From Duganella sp. Leaf126 (GTDB taxonomy: Bacteria; Pseudomonadota; Gammaproteobacteria; Burkholderiales; Burkholderiaceae_D): a stretch of 53,207 bases of DNA. Position numbers and translations under genes: made by a program. Positions 16,219 through 27,273 of this stretch are shown here, one piece after another. Within the stretch, counting starts at the first letter, position 1; every line of letters begins with the position of its first letter. Location: contig NZ_LMNW01000036.1 in the NCBI RefSeq assembly GCF_001423125.1, forward strand, positions 195,876 to 249,082. The letters are read 5' to 3'. The notes beneath the pieces were generated by a model. It had not been told where the DNA came from, made no database searches, and worked only from the letters and a program-made list of their open reading frames with translations.

Positions 16219-19200
16219 CTAGCTGGCCACTGCCGTGACGATATATTGCCAAGGCAATGCATCGGCTACCGCCTGCGCCGGATCGATACCGGAAGCGTCT
16301 GCCATTTGGCGGATCGCGTCCAGGTATTTGTCTCGGGCCGGCTCGTCGCCGATGCGGGCGCTGCCGCCGCTGACCTGGAAGCCCGCCTGTTGCAGCATGG
16401 CCAGCAGGGCGCCGCGGGTAAACACGCGCTTGCGCGCCACGGCGATGCCATCGGCACCGTAGCGCAGGTCGCCCGCATTGAGGCGCGCCTGGATGCTCCA
16501 GTGCTGGAAGTTATTGACCGTGGCCACCAGCGTGCCGCCGGGCGCAATGCTGGAACGAATTTTTTGCAGCACGCGCCAGGGATCGTCCATCTGTTCGAGC
16601 GACTGGTCGAGGATCCAGCACGCGGCGCCGCGCACGTGGTCCCAGAATTCGGCGCCGGCATGTTCGACCGGCGCGTTGAAGACGAAATCGCAGTGCGGCC
16701 GCGCAGCGTTGGCGCGCGCGGGATCGGCTTCGGTGCCGGTGTAGTGGCAGATCGGGTTGCGCTGGCGGTAGGCCTTGGCGAACGCGCCGTCGCCGCATCC
16801 TACCTCGACCAGCTTGCGCGCCGCCAGCGGCACGAACTGCAGCAGGTCGGTATCGATGACGGTGGTGGCGCTGGGCAGTTCGTAGTGGTAGCCGCCGGTG
16901 CGGCGCACCGTGCCCTGCCACGGGTGCTTGATGTAATGGGGCGTCTTGCCGCCCTCGAAGTCGTCGCGCACCCAATCGATGTGCTTGAACAGCCGGGTAT
17001 TGCCGCTGTGGTTCAGGGCCAGCATGGTGGCGATCATCGGGGCGCCGTGCTTGATCGGCAGCGGCCACTGGCGCACCACGTCGATATTGGTCAGCATGCA
17101 GGCCGGGTGCAGGTAGTTGATCGCGCCGTCCGGGCGGTCGTAACCGTCCTCGTTGACCGGCTGGGTGCTGCCCACGCCGTACATGTCCGGCGCGAGCTCC
17201 GCGTGCAGCGCTTCGAGGAAGCCGGGGTTGACGATTTCGACGTCCGAGTCGAGGAACAGGACCTGGCCCGACAGGCCGAGGTGCTCGATGGCCCAGGTCA
17301 GGCCGGGGCCGTGGTGGATGTTGTAGCCGAAGGGGATGAATTCGACATTGTCGTGACTGGCGGCGATGGCGCGGATCTGCTCGGCGATGTCGGGGTTGGA
17401 GCCGTCGATGATGTACACGCGGTTGGCGTAGAACTGGCGCAGCGTGCGCAGCAGCGCCTCGATCAGGTCGGGCGCATTGTACGAAACGGTCACCACCGGA
17501 ATCTGCTCGACGGTGGTGGCGCGCCCCGGCGCCGGCAGGCGCGGCGCGGCCGGCTTGGCCACGCGCTGCAGCGCCGCCTCGAAGTTGCGCACGAAGCGCG
17601 GGCTGTCGAACAGCGCGCAGTGCAGGCGGTTGGCGGCCAGCTGGCGCTTCATCGCCGCGACGCGGGGCCGGTCGTTTGCCAGCGCCACCGCCAGGTCCTC
17701 GTAGTCGGCCAGGTTGTCGGTGATCAGCTCGGGCAGGTCCACCGCGCGCAGCAGGCTGCCGGCCATGCGCGACGAGAAGGTCTGGCCGGTGCGCGTGATC
17801 AAGGGCAGGCCGGCCCACAGGGCGTCGCTGGCGGTGGTGCCGGCGTTGAACGGGTAGGTGTCGAGGAACAGGTCGGCCAGCTGGTAGCGCGCCAGGTATT
17901 CGGCCGGTACGGCGCGGCCGTTGAAGATCAGGCGCTGGCGGTCGATGCCGGCCTGCTCGGCATAGCGCCACAGGTTGTCGCGCACCTCGGGGTAGTCGGC
18001 CACCAGCCACAGCACGCTGTCGGGCACGCGGCGCAGGATGTTCATCCAGCTGGCGAACATCTCCTCGGTGAACTTGAAGTTGTTGTTGAACGAGCAGAAC
18101 ACGAAGGCGTCGTCGGGCAGGTTGACGCTGGCGCGCGTGGGCGTGGGCGCGATCGGGCGCTGGCGGTCGTTGATCTGGAACGTGTCCGGCAGGTACAGCG
18201 GGGTTTCGCTGAAGTGCGCGGCCATCGCGGGCGTGATCAAAAATTCGTCGGCCACCACGTAGTCGATGCCGGGCAGGCCGGTGCTGCCGGGGAAACCGAG
18301 GTAGGTCATCTGCACCGGCGCCGGGCGCCACGCCAGGATGTTGGGCCGCGCGCCGAGCGTCAGTCCGTGCAGGTCCACCAGGATGTCGATTTCGTGGGCG
18401 CGGATGGTGCGCGCCGCCTGCTCGTCGCTCAGGTGGTCGATGCGGATGTAATGGTCCATGGCCTTGACCACGCGCGCGCGCAGCGGCGAACCGTCCTCGC
18501 GGCTCCAGCTGAAGGCATAAACCTCGACCTTGCTGCGGTCGTGCAGCTCGTACAGTTCGGCGGTCAGGATGGACACCGCGTGCGAGCAGAAGTCCGACGA
18601 CAGGTAGCCGATGCGCAGCCGCGCATGGCCATAACCGTAGTCACCGGTCAGCGGGGCGACGGCGGCGTTGACCTTCTCGGCCACGAAGCGGCGCGCGGCG
18701 GCCAGCTGCTGGGCCGGGTCGTCGGAGGCGCTGAGCATGGCCAGTGCCGACGTGCCTTCCAGCATGGCCTCCTGCGAGATGTGGTCGAGGCCGCTGTACA
18801 CGGGCCAGGCGCATTGTTTCTGGCGCAGGTGCACCCAGTGCGTCATCACATTGGGCTGCTGCGGATCGACGTGCAGGCTGCGCGCCAGCATCGCTTCCGC
18901 TTCCGGATAGCGCTTGCGGATTTCCAGCAGGCGCCCGAGGTTGTTCAGTGTCTGGATATGCAGCGCCGGGGTGGTGGTGACGTCCGGCGTCACGCCGCCA
19001 TCGAGGATCGCCTGCCAGGTGGCCAGCGCCTCGTCGGGACGGCCGGTGCGCTCGAGCAGGCTGCCCAGGTTCAGGCGCGCTTCGACGAAATTGGGATTGT
19101 TGGCCATCGCCTGGCGCAAGGCTGTCTCGGCGCCGGCATCGTCGCCGGTGTTGGTCAGCGCCACCGCCAGGTTGAAACAGGCCGCGTACAGCAGCCGGGG

Positions 19201-19395
19201 ATCGCCGTGGGCGATCCAGGTGCGGTACAGGGCGATGGCCACCTGCGGCTGGCCGCCCTCGGTCAGCACCGCCGCTGCGGCAAACAGGTCGGCGATCCCG
19301 AGCTGCCCTTGCGCGGCCAGCGCCATCACATTGTCCAGCGCGCTGGAGGGGTTGTCGGTCACGGCAGGGGCGGCGGCAGGAGCGGGAGTGGTCAT
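16219..19395 (-). CDS. Triple fusion: TPR-GT41 (SPINDLY/OGT) + GT2-like glycosyltransferase + SAM methyltransferase
   Basis: The product has 1058 residues. About 20-200 are TPR-like helices. About 255-610 are a bacterial O-GlcNAc-transferase-type GT41 domain with SSDFCSH (His272), DLHGLT (His343), FNNNFKF (Lys441) and DTYPFNAGTTASDALWAG, matching the base and UDP-contact residues of OGT. About 630-830 are a GT2-like domain with DSD at 716-718. About 855-1040 are a class I methyltransferase with LVEVGCGDG. The ATG at 19395 is preferred over an upstream TTG at 19428; ribosome-binding signals are weak for both. It begins the minus-strand glycan block and may modify protein, plausibly the Thr-rich repeat protein. 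That target is inference. Confidence 0.85.
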   Translation of the reverse strand: MTTPAPAAAPAVTDNPSSALDNVMALAAQGQLGIADLFAAAAVLTEGGQPQVAIALYRTWIAHGDPRLLYAACFNLAVALTNTGDDAGAETALRQAMANNPNFVEARLNLGSLLERTGRPDEALATWQAILDGGVTPDVTTTPALHIQTLNNLGRLLEIRKRYPEAEAMLARSLHVDPQQPNVMTHWVHLRQKQCAWPVYSGLDHISQEAMLEGTSALAMLSASDDPAQQLAAARRFVAEKVNAAVAPLTGDYGYGHARLRIGYLSSDFCSHAVSILTAELYELHDRSKVEVYAFSWSREDGSPLRARVVKAMDHYIRIDHLSDEQAARTIRAHEIDILVDLHGLTLGARPNILAWRPAPVQMTYLGFPGSTGLPGIDYVVADEFLITPAMAAHFSETPLYLPDTFQINDRQRPIAPTPTRASVNLPDDAFVFCSFNNNFKFTEEMFASWMNILRRVPDSVLWLVADYPEVRDNLWRYAEQAGIDRQRLIFNGRAVPAEYLARYQLADLFLDTYPFNAGTTASDALWAGLPLITRTGQTFSSRMAGSLLRAVDLPELITDNLADYEDLAVALANDRPRVAAMKRQLAANRLHCALFDSPRFVRNFEAALQRVAKPAAPRLPAPGRATTVEQIPVVTVSYNAPDLIEALLRTLRQFYANRVYIIDGSNPDIAEQIRAIAASHDNVEFIPFGYNIHHGPGLTWAIEHLGLSGQVLFLDSDVEIVNPGFLEALHAELAPDMYGVGSTQPVNEDGYDRPDGAINYLHPACMLTNIDVVRQWPLPIKHGAPMIATMLALNHSGNTRLFKHIDWVRDDFEGGKTPHYIKHPWQGTVRRTGGYHYELPSATTVIDTDLLQFVPLAARKLVEVGCGDGAFAKAYRQRNPICHYTGTEADPARANAARPHCDFVFNAPVEHAGAEFWDHVRGAACWILDQSLEQMDDPWRVLQKIRSSIAPGGTLVATVNNFQHWSIQARLNAGDLRYGADGIAVARKRVFTRGALLAMLQQAGFQVSGGSARIGDEPARDKYLDAIRQMADASGIDPAQAVADALPWQYIVTAVAS

Positions 19396-19590
19396 GAAAG
19401 AGCAATAAGAGTGACGTAAAAGTAACAAATACGCAGCGTGGATCTGTCCCTATGATACCGGTTAGAGGCGTGCCCATGGTCAAAATTTGGCCGTAGAGCA
19501 ACAATGTAAAACCGTGCCTGATCGCGTGATGGCGATGGGAAAATCCGAAAGGCGGTAAGATGGACGCCCCCTGACCATCGAGCCCGCCCC

Positions 19591-20409
19591 ATGCTGTCTA
19601 CGCCCGCCACGTTCGAACCCCTGATCCTGCCGCAAGCGGACGACCATCCGCGCACCTTTGTTTTTCATCGCGGAGAGTTGTTGCTAAACAACGCCACGCT
19701 GGGCTTGCCGGCGCCTGCTGTCGTTGCCGCGCTGTCGATTGCCCCCGAGCGCATCCACGCGCTGGGCCGGTGGGAGGGCGTGTATTACCAGCTGGCCTGG
19801 CTGGACGCGCCGGTAGCGCCCGACGCGCAGCACGGCTACCACGGCCTGCGCGCATTGTTCGGCATCGTCGACGACGGCTTCCTGGGACTGGCGGGACGGG
19901 CGTTCCAGCTGGCCGAATGGGCGCGCACGCACCGCTACTGCGGCGTGTGTGCCACGCCGATGGCGCTGCTGACGGGCGAGCGCTGCATGCGCTGCCCGCA
20001 GTGTGGCATGCTGGCGTATCCGCGTATTTCGCCGGCCATGATGGTGCTGATCCGCAAGGGCGACGCGGTGCTGCTGGCGCTGCACACCAAGTCGCCGTTC
20101 AAGCGCTACACGGCGCTGGCCGGCTTCGTGGAGGCCGGCGAATCGATCGAAGAAGCGGTGCACCGCGAGGTGTACGAGGAAGTGGGCCTGCGCGTGCACA
20201 ACCTGCAATATTTTGCCAGCCAGTCATGGCCGTTCCCGCACTCGCTGATGGTGGCGTTCACCGCCGATTACCTGGACGGCGAGATCCGTCTCGACCCCAA
20301 CGAGATCGCCGAAGCGCGCTGGTTCGGCCCTGGCGACGAATGGCCCGAGTTGCCGGTGCAGGTGTCGGTGGCAGCGCGATTGGTGGCGGCGCACCGGCCT
20401 GCAGCGTAG
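19591..20409 (+). CDS. nudC: NADH pyrophosphatase / NAD-cap decapping Nudix hydrolase
   Basis: This 272-residue enzyme hydrolyses NAD(H) and removes NAD caps from RNA. It has a zinc ribbon YCGVC ... CMRCPQC at about 111-133, the Nudix box GFVEAGESIEEAVHREVYEE with VGL following, and SQSWPFPHS, a near match to the SQPWPFPxS signature specific to NudC. The N-terminal domain is the usual degenerate half. It stands alone, divergent from the glycan block across a 195-base spacer. Confidence 0.93.
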   Translation: MLSTPATFEPLILPQADDHPRTFVFHRGELLLNNATLGLPAPAVVAALSIAPERIHALGRWEGVYYQLAWLDAPVAPDAQHGYHGLRALFGIVDDGFLGLAGRAFQLAEWARTHRYCGVCATPMALLTGERCMRCPQCGMLAYPRISPAMMVLIRKGDAVLLALHTKSPFKRYTALAGFVEAGESIEEAVHREVYEEVGLRVHNLQYFASQSWPFPHSLMVAFTADYLDGEIRLDPNEIAEARWFGPGDEWPELPVQVSVAARLVAAHRPAA

Positions 20410-20419
20410 AAGCTGCCGA

Positions 20420-22045
20420 TTACCGCCTGAACTCCACCTGCTCGCGCCACACGGGACCTGCCTTGCCCTGCGCGATCTGGTAGCCGGTTTCAAACAGCAG
20501 GTTCATGTCCTGGACCGCGCCGCGCAGGTCCCATTTCGGGTCCACCACGTCGTGCACCGTGTGGTACACCCGCGCCTGGTAGCTGAGCAGCTGGTTCCTG
20601 CCCCAGGCAGGCGGGTGGCCGATGTAGTCGAGGCTGTTGCCGAGGACGACCACCGGCACCCCGGCGCGGGCGAATTCGTACTGGTCGCCGCGGTAGAAAT
20701 TGCCGGCATCGAGCGGGCTTTCCGGGCGCAGCGTGCGGCCCTGGCGGCGCGCCACGGCAGCCACCACGTCATCGACGCTGGACTTGCCCATGCCGCGCAG
20801 TTCCACCGAGCGGGTGCGGCCCCAGACATTGACGCCATGCAGGTTGAGGTTGACCAGCGTCTGCTGCAACGGGTACAGCGGCTGGTGCACGTAATGGCGG
20901 GCGCCCAGCTGGCCGCGCTCCTCGGCGGTGGTGGCCAGGAACACGATGGTGCGCTTCGGCGCCACCGGCAGCGCCTGGTAGGCTTTGGCGATTTCGAGCA
21001 GCGCCGCCACGCCGGCCGCGTTGTCGCGCGCGCCGTGGAAGATCTGCTGCGTGCGCGGGCCGGGCAGGGTCTCGTCGATGCCGAAATGGTCCCAGTGGGC
21101 GCTGTACAGCACCACTTCGTGCTTGAGCTGCGGGTCCGAACCTTCGATGCGCGCCACCACGTTGTGGGTGGCGACCGTGCGCCAGGCATTGACTTCCGTG
21201 AAATTGAGCGTGGCGCCCAGCGGTACCGGGTGGAATTCGCGCTTGCCGGCCTGGCGCGTCAGCTGCTCGAGATCGAAGCCGGCAGCCTTGAGCAGGTCGC
21301 GCGCGCGTTCGTGCTGCAGCCAGCCCGGCACCAGCGGAAAGTCCGGGTTGGCTTCCTGGCCATCGAGGAAAAAGTTTTCATTGGTCCAGGTGTTGCGCAC
21401 CACGTCATACGCGGCGCCGGCCGTCTTCGGATCGTGGATGATCAGCGCCCCGGCCGCGCCCAGCCGCGCCGCCAGCGCGAACTTGTACGCCCAGCGCCCG
21501 TAAGGATGGGCGCCCGGGTGGCCGGTCGCGGGTGGCGGCGGTTCGCCGGCCAGCATGACCAGCGTCTTGCCCTTGAGGTCCATGCCCTGGTAATCGTCGC
21601 GGTGCAGCTCCGGCGCCTGCACGCCATAGCCGACGAACACCAGCTCCGAGCCATGCAGATCGACCTCCTTCTGCGCACGCGCCGACCAGGCCACGTAGTC
21701 GTCGCCGAACTTGAGCTGGGTAGGCTTGCCGCGCACGGTGTAGCTGAGCGTGGGATAGCTGGAGATGGCAGCCAACGACACCGCCTGCAGATAGCTGCCG
21801 TCAGGGTTGCCGGGCGCCAGTCCCAGCTGCCTGAACTGTTGCTGCAGGTAGTCGGTGGTCCGTTTCTCGCCGGGCGTGCCCGGCGCGCGGCCCTCGAACT
21901 GGTCGGAGGACAGGGTGGTGACATGGGCCAGCCAGCTGGCGCTGTCGATGGCGCGGCCTGCCGCCGGCGACGGCTGTGCAGGCGTGGCGGCAAGGCTGGA
22001 GGCGATGCACGACGCCAGCAGCGCCGCCGACAGGACAAGTTTCAT
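20420..22045 (-). CDS. Secreted M28-family metallopeptidase with PA domain
   Basis: This 541-residue exported aminopeptidase-like enzyme has a signal peptide (MKLVLSAALLASCIASSLAA). A protease-associated insert lies at about 130-280. The zinc ligands of M28 are visible: SAHWDHFGID, ARDNAAGVAALLEIA, ATTAEERGQLGA, and a late HTVHDVVD. The ATG at 22045 is chosen over a GTG nine bases upstream because it starts the signal peptide. It ends 10 bases from nudC on the other strand. Confidence 0.9.
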   Translation of the reverse strand: MKLVLSAALLASCIASSLAATPAQPSPAAGRAIDSASWLAHVTTLSSDQFEGRAPGTPGEKRTTDYLQQQFRQLGLAPGNPDGSYLQAVSLAAISSYPTLSYTVRGKPTQLKFGDDYVAWSARAQKEVDLHGSELVFVGYGVQAPELHRDDYQGMDLKGKTLVMLAGEPPPPATGHPGAHPYGRWAYKFALAARLGAAGALIIHDPKTAGAAYDVVRNTWTNENFFLDGQEANPDFPLVPGWLQHERARDLLKAAGFDLEQLTRQAGKREFHPVPLGATLNFTEVNAWRTVATHNVVARIEGSDPQLKHEVVLYSAHWDHFGIDETLPGPRTQQIFHGARDNAAGVAALLEIAKAYQALPVAPKRTIVFLATTAEERGQLGARHYVHQPLYPLQQTLVNLNLHGVNVWGRTRSVELRGMGKSSVDDVVAAVARRQGRTLRPESPLDAGNFYRGDQYEFARAGVPVVVLGNSLDYIGHPPAWGRNQLLSYQARVYHTVHDVVDPKWDLRGAVQDMNLLFETGYQIAQGKAGPVWREQVEFRR

Positions 22046-22123
22046 AAAAAGCACAATTGTTAAGATGGATTACCGTCATTCTGACAGATTTCGTTTCTTG
22101 TGTGCAAATTTTGTCTGGCTGTC

Positions 22124-22585
22124 TTACTGCGCCGGCGCCCGGTTGGCCGGTGCTGCCGGTGCTGTCGGCGCGGCCGGCACCGGTTCCAGCACGGCTTCCT
22201 CGAAGACGAACTTGCCGCCGTCGTCGCGGAACACGCCGATCAGTTCGCCGCCATCACCCTTGACATCGGGATACATGGTACAGGTCTGCGATTCGACCTG
22301 CCACGCCTCGCTGCCCGAGCGCAGGGTCCAGACGTTGTCGCCGCCGGACAGCAGCTCGATTTCCACTTCGTCGGCAGGCAGATCGGTCAGTTCGAACCGG
22401 CGCATGCAGTCGGGCAGGCGCTGCATGATCAGTTCGACGGTGGTGACGTTGCTCCAGACATATTTTTGCGCGCGGTGCACGGTCAAGGCATGGCTGCCGG
22501 CCTTGCCATCGACAAAGTAGGAGGCCGAATCGTCGACGCAGGCCGTCAGCAGCAGCGGCATCAGCAATATGAGTGTCTTGCGCAT
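22124..22585 (-). CDS. Small hypothetical lipoprotein
   Basis: The product is 153 residues with a lipoprotein signal MRKTLILLMPLLLTACVDD; the lipobox LTAC puts the acylated Cys at 16. The mature part has three more Cys and ends in a Pro/Ala-rich tail. I do not recognise the family. The ATG at 22585 was chosen because it begins the lipoprotein signal; an in-frame upstream codon at 22612 would bury it. It is likely anchored in the outer membrane. Confidence 0.7.
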   Translation of the reverse strand: MRKTLILLMPLLLTACVDDSASYFVDGKAGSHALTVHRAQKYVWSNVTTVELIMQRLPDCMRRFELTDLPADEVEIELLSGGDNVWTLRSGSEAWQVESQTCTMYPDVKGDGGELIGVFRDDGGKFVFEEAVLEPVPAAPTAPAAPANRAPAQ

Positions 22586-22772
22586 GGGCGGGGTTCCATC
22601 CTGGATGGCCATCGGGAGCGCCCATTATAACGCCCATCACCTGGCGTCCATGCACTCAGGAAATGGAAACCGCTGCCGTACAGGCCAAGGCGCGCCCAGT
22701 GTTCGTGCGCGCACACGTGCAGGCACGCCGGCATGGCATCGTGAGCAACCCTATTCCACCCACGGAGGATTT

Positions 22773-23333
22773 ATGAACACGTCCAATCACGACAGCTTGT
22801 CCGGCAAGCGCATCGCCATCCTGATGACCGATGGCGTCGAGCAGGTCGAATACGAACAGCCGCGCGCCTACCTCGAGCAGCATGGCGCGCAGGTGACGCT
22901 GATGTCGCCCAAGGCCAAGGGCGACAAAGTCCAGGGCTTCGAACACCTGACCGCGTCCCACGAATTCACGGTGGAACTCGACGTGAAAGATGCCCAGCCA
23001 GGCGACTACGACGCGCTGGTGCTGCCAGGCGGCGTGGCCAACCCGGACGCGTTGCGCCTGTCCGAACCGTCGATCGGCTTCATCCGCGATTTCGGCGCCA
23101 GCGGCAAACCGATCGCCGCCATCTGCCACGGCCCGTGGACGCTGATCGACGCCGGCCTGGTCGATGGCCGCAAGATGACCAGCTGGCCCAGCCTGAAAGG
23201 CGACCTGCGCAACGCCGGCGCGGCATGGGAAGACGCCGAAGTGGTGGTCGACAAGGGCCTGGTCACCAGCCGCAAGCCGGACGACATTCCGGCCTTCAAC
23301 CGCGCCCTGCAGCAGCAGTTGCTGGCAGCGTAA
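22773..23333 (+). CDS. DJ-1/PfpI family protein (YhbO-like)
   Basis: This 186-residue protein has the DJ-1/PfpI fold: RIAILMTDGVEQVEYEQP, LVLPGGVANPD and the nucleophile elbow AAICHGPW with the catalytic Cys. YhbO/PfpI relatives are described as protein or nucleotide deglycases and stress proteins. The ATG at 22773 has a strong GGAGGA site at 22764; the longer open frame from 22569 has no such signal. The 18-bp palindrome at 23343-23360 follows the stop. Confidence 0.92.
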   Translation: MNTSNHDSLSGKRIAILMTDGVEQVEYEQPRAYLEQHGAQVTLMSPKAKGDKVQGFEHLTASHEFTVELDVKDAQPGDYDALVLPGGVANPDALRLSEPSIGFIRDFGASGKPIAAICHGPWTLIDAGLVDGRKMTSWPSLKGDLRNAGAAWEDAEVVVDKGLVTSRKPDDIPAFNRALQQQLLAA

Positions 23334-23342
23334 GCCGAGACG

Positions 23343-23360
23343 CCCTTGCTGCAGCAAGGG
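23343..23360. repeat. Perfect 18-bp palindrome downstream of the PfpI gene
   Basis: The sequence CCCTTGCTGCAGCAAGGG equals its own reverse complement. There is no T tract after it on either strand, so it is not a classical terminator. It may protect an mRNA end or bind a protein. Confidence 0.6.
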
Positions 23361-23484
23361 TGAGCTTGTGCAAGCCAGCAGCCGTTGAGGGCTTTCTTAT
23401 TGGCAAACGAGCGCTAAACTGAAGCCGTAACACGTAAACTGGGCTTGCAACCGACCTCATGCGTCCTAACCCACGGAGACCATC

Positions 23485-24414
23485 ATGACACACGTACTTG
23501 CAGCTGTTTTTGAAACCAGTGCCGAGGCCAGCCGCGCCAGGGACGAACTGATCCAGAGCGGCTATGACCGCGACACCATCCGCCTCAGCGACTCGCTCGG
23601 CGTTGCCGGCACCCATCGCATCAACGACGACGAATCGATCCTGGGCAACGTCAAATCGATGTTCAGCGAGCTGCTGGGCAACGACCATGCGGACCGCAGC
23701 ATATACGCGGAAGCGCTCAACCGCGGCCACGTGGTGCTGACCATCGACACCACCAGCCAGGAAACCGCCGAGCGGGCCGCCGACATCATCGACGCGTTCA
23801 ACCCGATCGATATCGACGAGCACGAAACCATGTGGCGTGCCAGCGGCTGGACCGGCGCCGAAGCAGCCATGATCAGCCGCAGCGGCACCGGCATGCAGCA
23901 GAGCACGCTCAACTCGCAGCAGACTGCCGTGCCCGAGTACCACGGCATCCGCCCGCGCGAGGAAGCCGTCGATTTCGCCCGCACCGAGCAGCTGGCCACC
24001 ACCGGCTCGCTGCAACGCGGCGACGCGCTGCCACCGGTGATCGACGGCATGGCGCCGCCGATCTCGGTCGAACCGACCGTGCAACGCAGCGGCATGCGGA
24101 TCTACCCGCGCGACGTCGCCACCCCGAACCAGGACAGCCTGAACATCCTGCGCGGCGACGACAGCTCCGACGACCCCGCCTATTTCCGCTCGCACTGGGA
24201 AAAAACGTATGCGTACACGGGTGGCACGTTCCAGGATTACGACCCGGCCTACCGCCACGCCCAGTCGCTGGCCGGCAACCCCGGCTACCGCGACCAGCCA
24301 TGGGAAAGCGCCGAACCCGAACTGCGCAGCAGCTGGGAAGCCAAGCATCCGCAATCGAGCTGGGAAAAGTTCAAGGATGCGGTGAAGGAGGGCTGGGACC
24401 GGATGACGAAGTAA
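23485..24414 (+). CDS. YflT/general stress protein 17M-like N-terminus with unknown C-terminal region
   Basis: The product has 309 residues. Residues 1 to about 110 (THVLAAVFETSAEASRARDEL, then HVVLTIDTTSQETAERAADII) resemble the YflT/GS17M stress domain, a ferredoxin-like fold. The rest is hydrophilic, with an aromatic-rich block (YFRSHWEKTYAYTG) and a closing WEKFKDAVKEGWDRM helix. No membrane segment is seen. The start has GGAG eight bases upstream. Function is unknown; a stress-induced role is inferred from the domain only. Confidence 0.75.
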   Translation: MTHVLAAVFETSAEASRARDELIQSGYDRDTIRLSDSLGVAGTHRINDDESILGNVKSMFSELLGNDHADRSIYAEALNRGHVVLTIDTTSQETAERAADIIDAFNPIDIDEHETMWRASGWTGAEAAMISRSGTGMQQSTLNSQQTAVPEYHGIRPREEAVDFARTEQLATTGSLQRGDALPPVIDGMAPPISVEPTVQRSGMRIYPRDVATPNQDSLNILRGDDSSDDPAYFRSHWEKTYAYTGGTFQDYDPAYRHAQSLAGNPGYRDQPWESAEPELRSSWEAKHPQSSWEKFKDAVKEGWDRMTK

Positions 24415-24440
24415 GTCGTCGGTTGATGCCTAGCGAGAAG

Positions 24441-24470
24441 GCCAGCCTGGTGATCGGGCTGGCTTTTTTT
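24441..24470 (+). terminator. Rho-independent terminator after the YflT-like gene
   Basis: A 7-bp stem (24441-24447 with 24457-24463), a 9-base loop and seven T follow the stop codon by 26 bases. Confidence 0.85.
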
Positions 24471-24570
24471 GCCTGAAGACAGGTAGAGCGCTTGTATGCC
24501 CACACAGCGGGGTTGGTCACAGCATCTAACATCTAGATGAAGTTAAAACGTTGCCGATGGCGCGCCATAT

Positions 24571-24597
24571 AAAAAAGGCGCTCAACAGAGCGCCTTT
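24571..24597 (-). terminator. Rho-independent terminator after gyrB
   Basis: Read on the minus strand, the stem GGCGCTC/GAGCGCC (24588-24594 with 24577-24583) has a 4-base loop and is followed by six T (24571-24576). It lies 21 bases past the gyrB stop and ends the dnaA-dnaN-gyrB unit. Confidence 0.9.
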
Positions 24598-24617
24598 GCT
24601 GCACGGTGTGACCGCGA

Positions 24618-27122
<2,505 letters not shown>

Positions 27123-27198
27123 GGACTGCTTTCTCTATGTGACTTGTTGCTGGGGGCTACGATGTCGTTCTGGGCTGGGCGGAAATCCGGGAAACTGG

Positions 27199-27218
27199 AT
27201 TCCCGCCTGCGCGGGAAT
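27199..27218. repeat. dRS3-like 20-bp inverted repeat between dnaN and gyrB
   Basis: The sequence ATTCCC-N8-GGGAAT matches the form of the Neisseria dRS3 repeat, with a palindromic core GC/GC giving 8-bp arms around CTGC. It lies in the dnaN-gyrB spacer. Only this copy was noticed in the window. Confidence 0.65.
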
Positions 27219-27273
27219 GACGTTGGTGATGGCGCGGGTGTTGGCCGCGCACCGACCTTGATTGCGCTGGAGC

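Noticed and set aside
19396..19590. A sigma-70 promoter for the GT41 fusion gene (TTGACC and TATCAT on the minus strand)
   Set aside because: The spacing is 20 bases, outside the usual range, so it was not listed as a feature.
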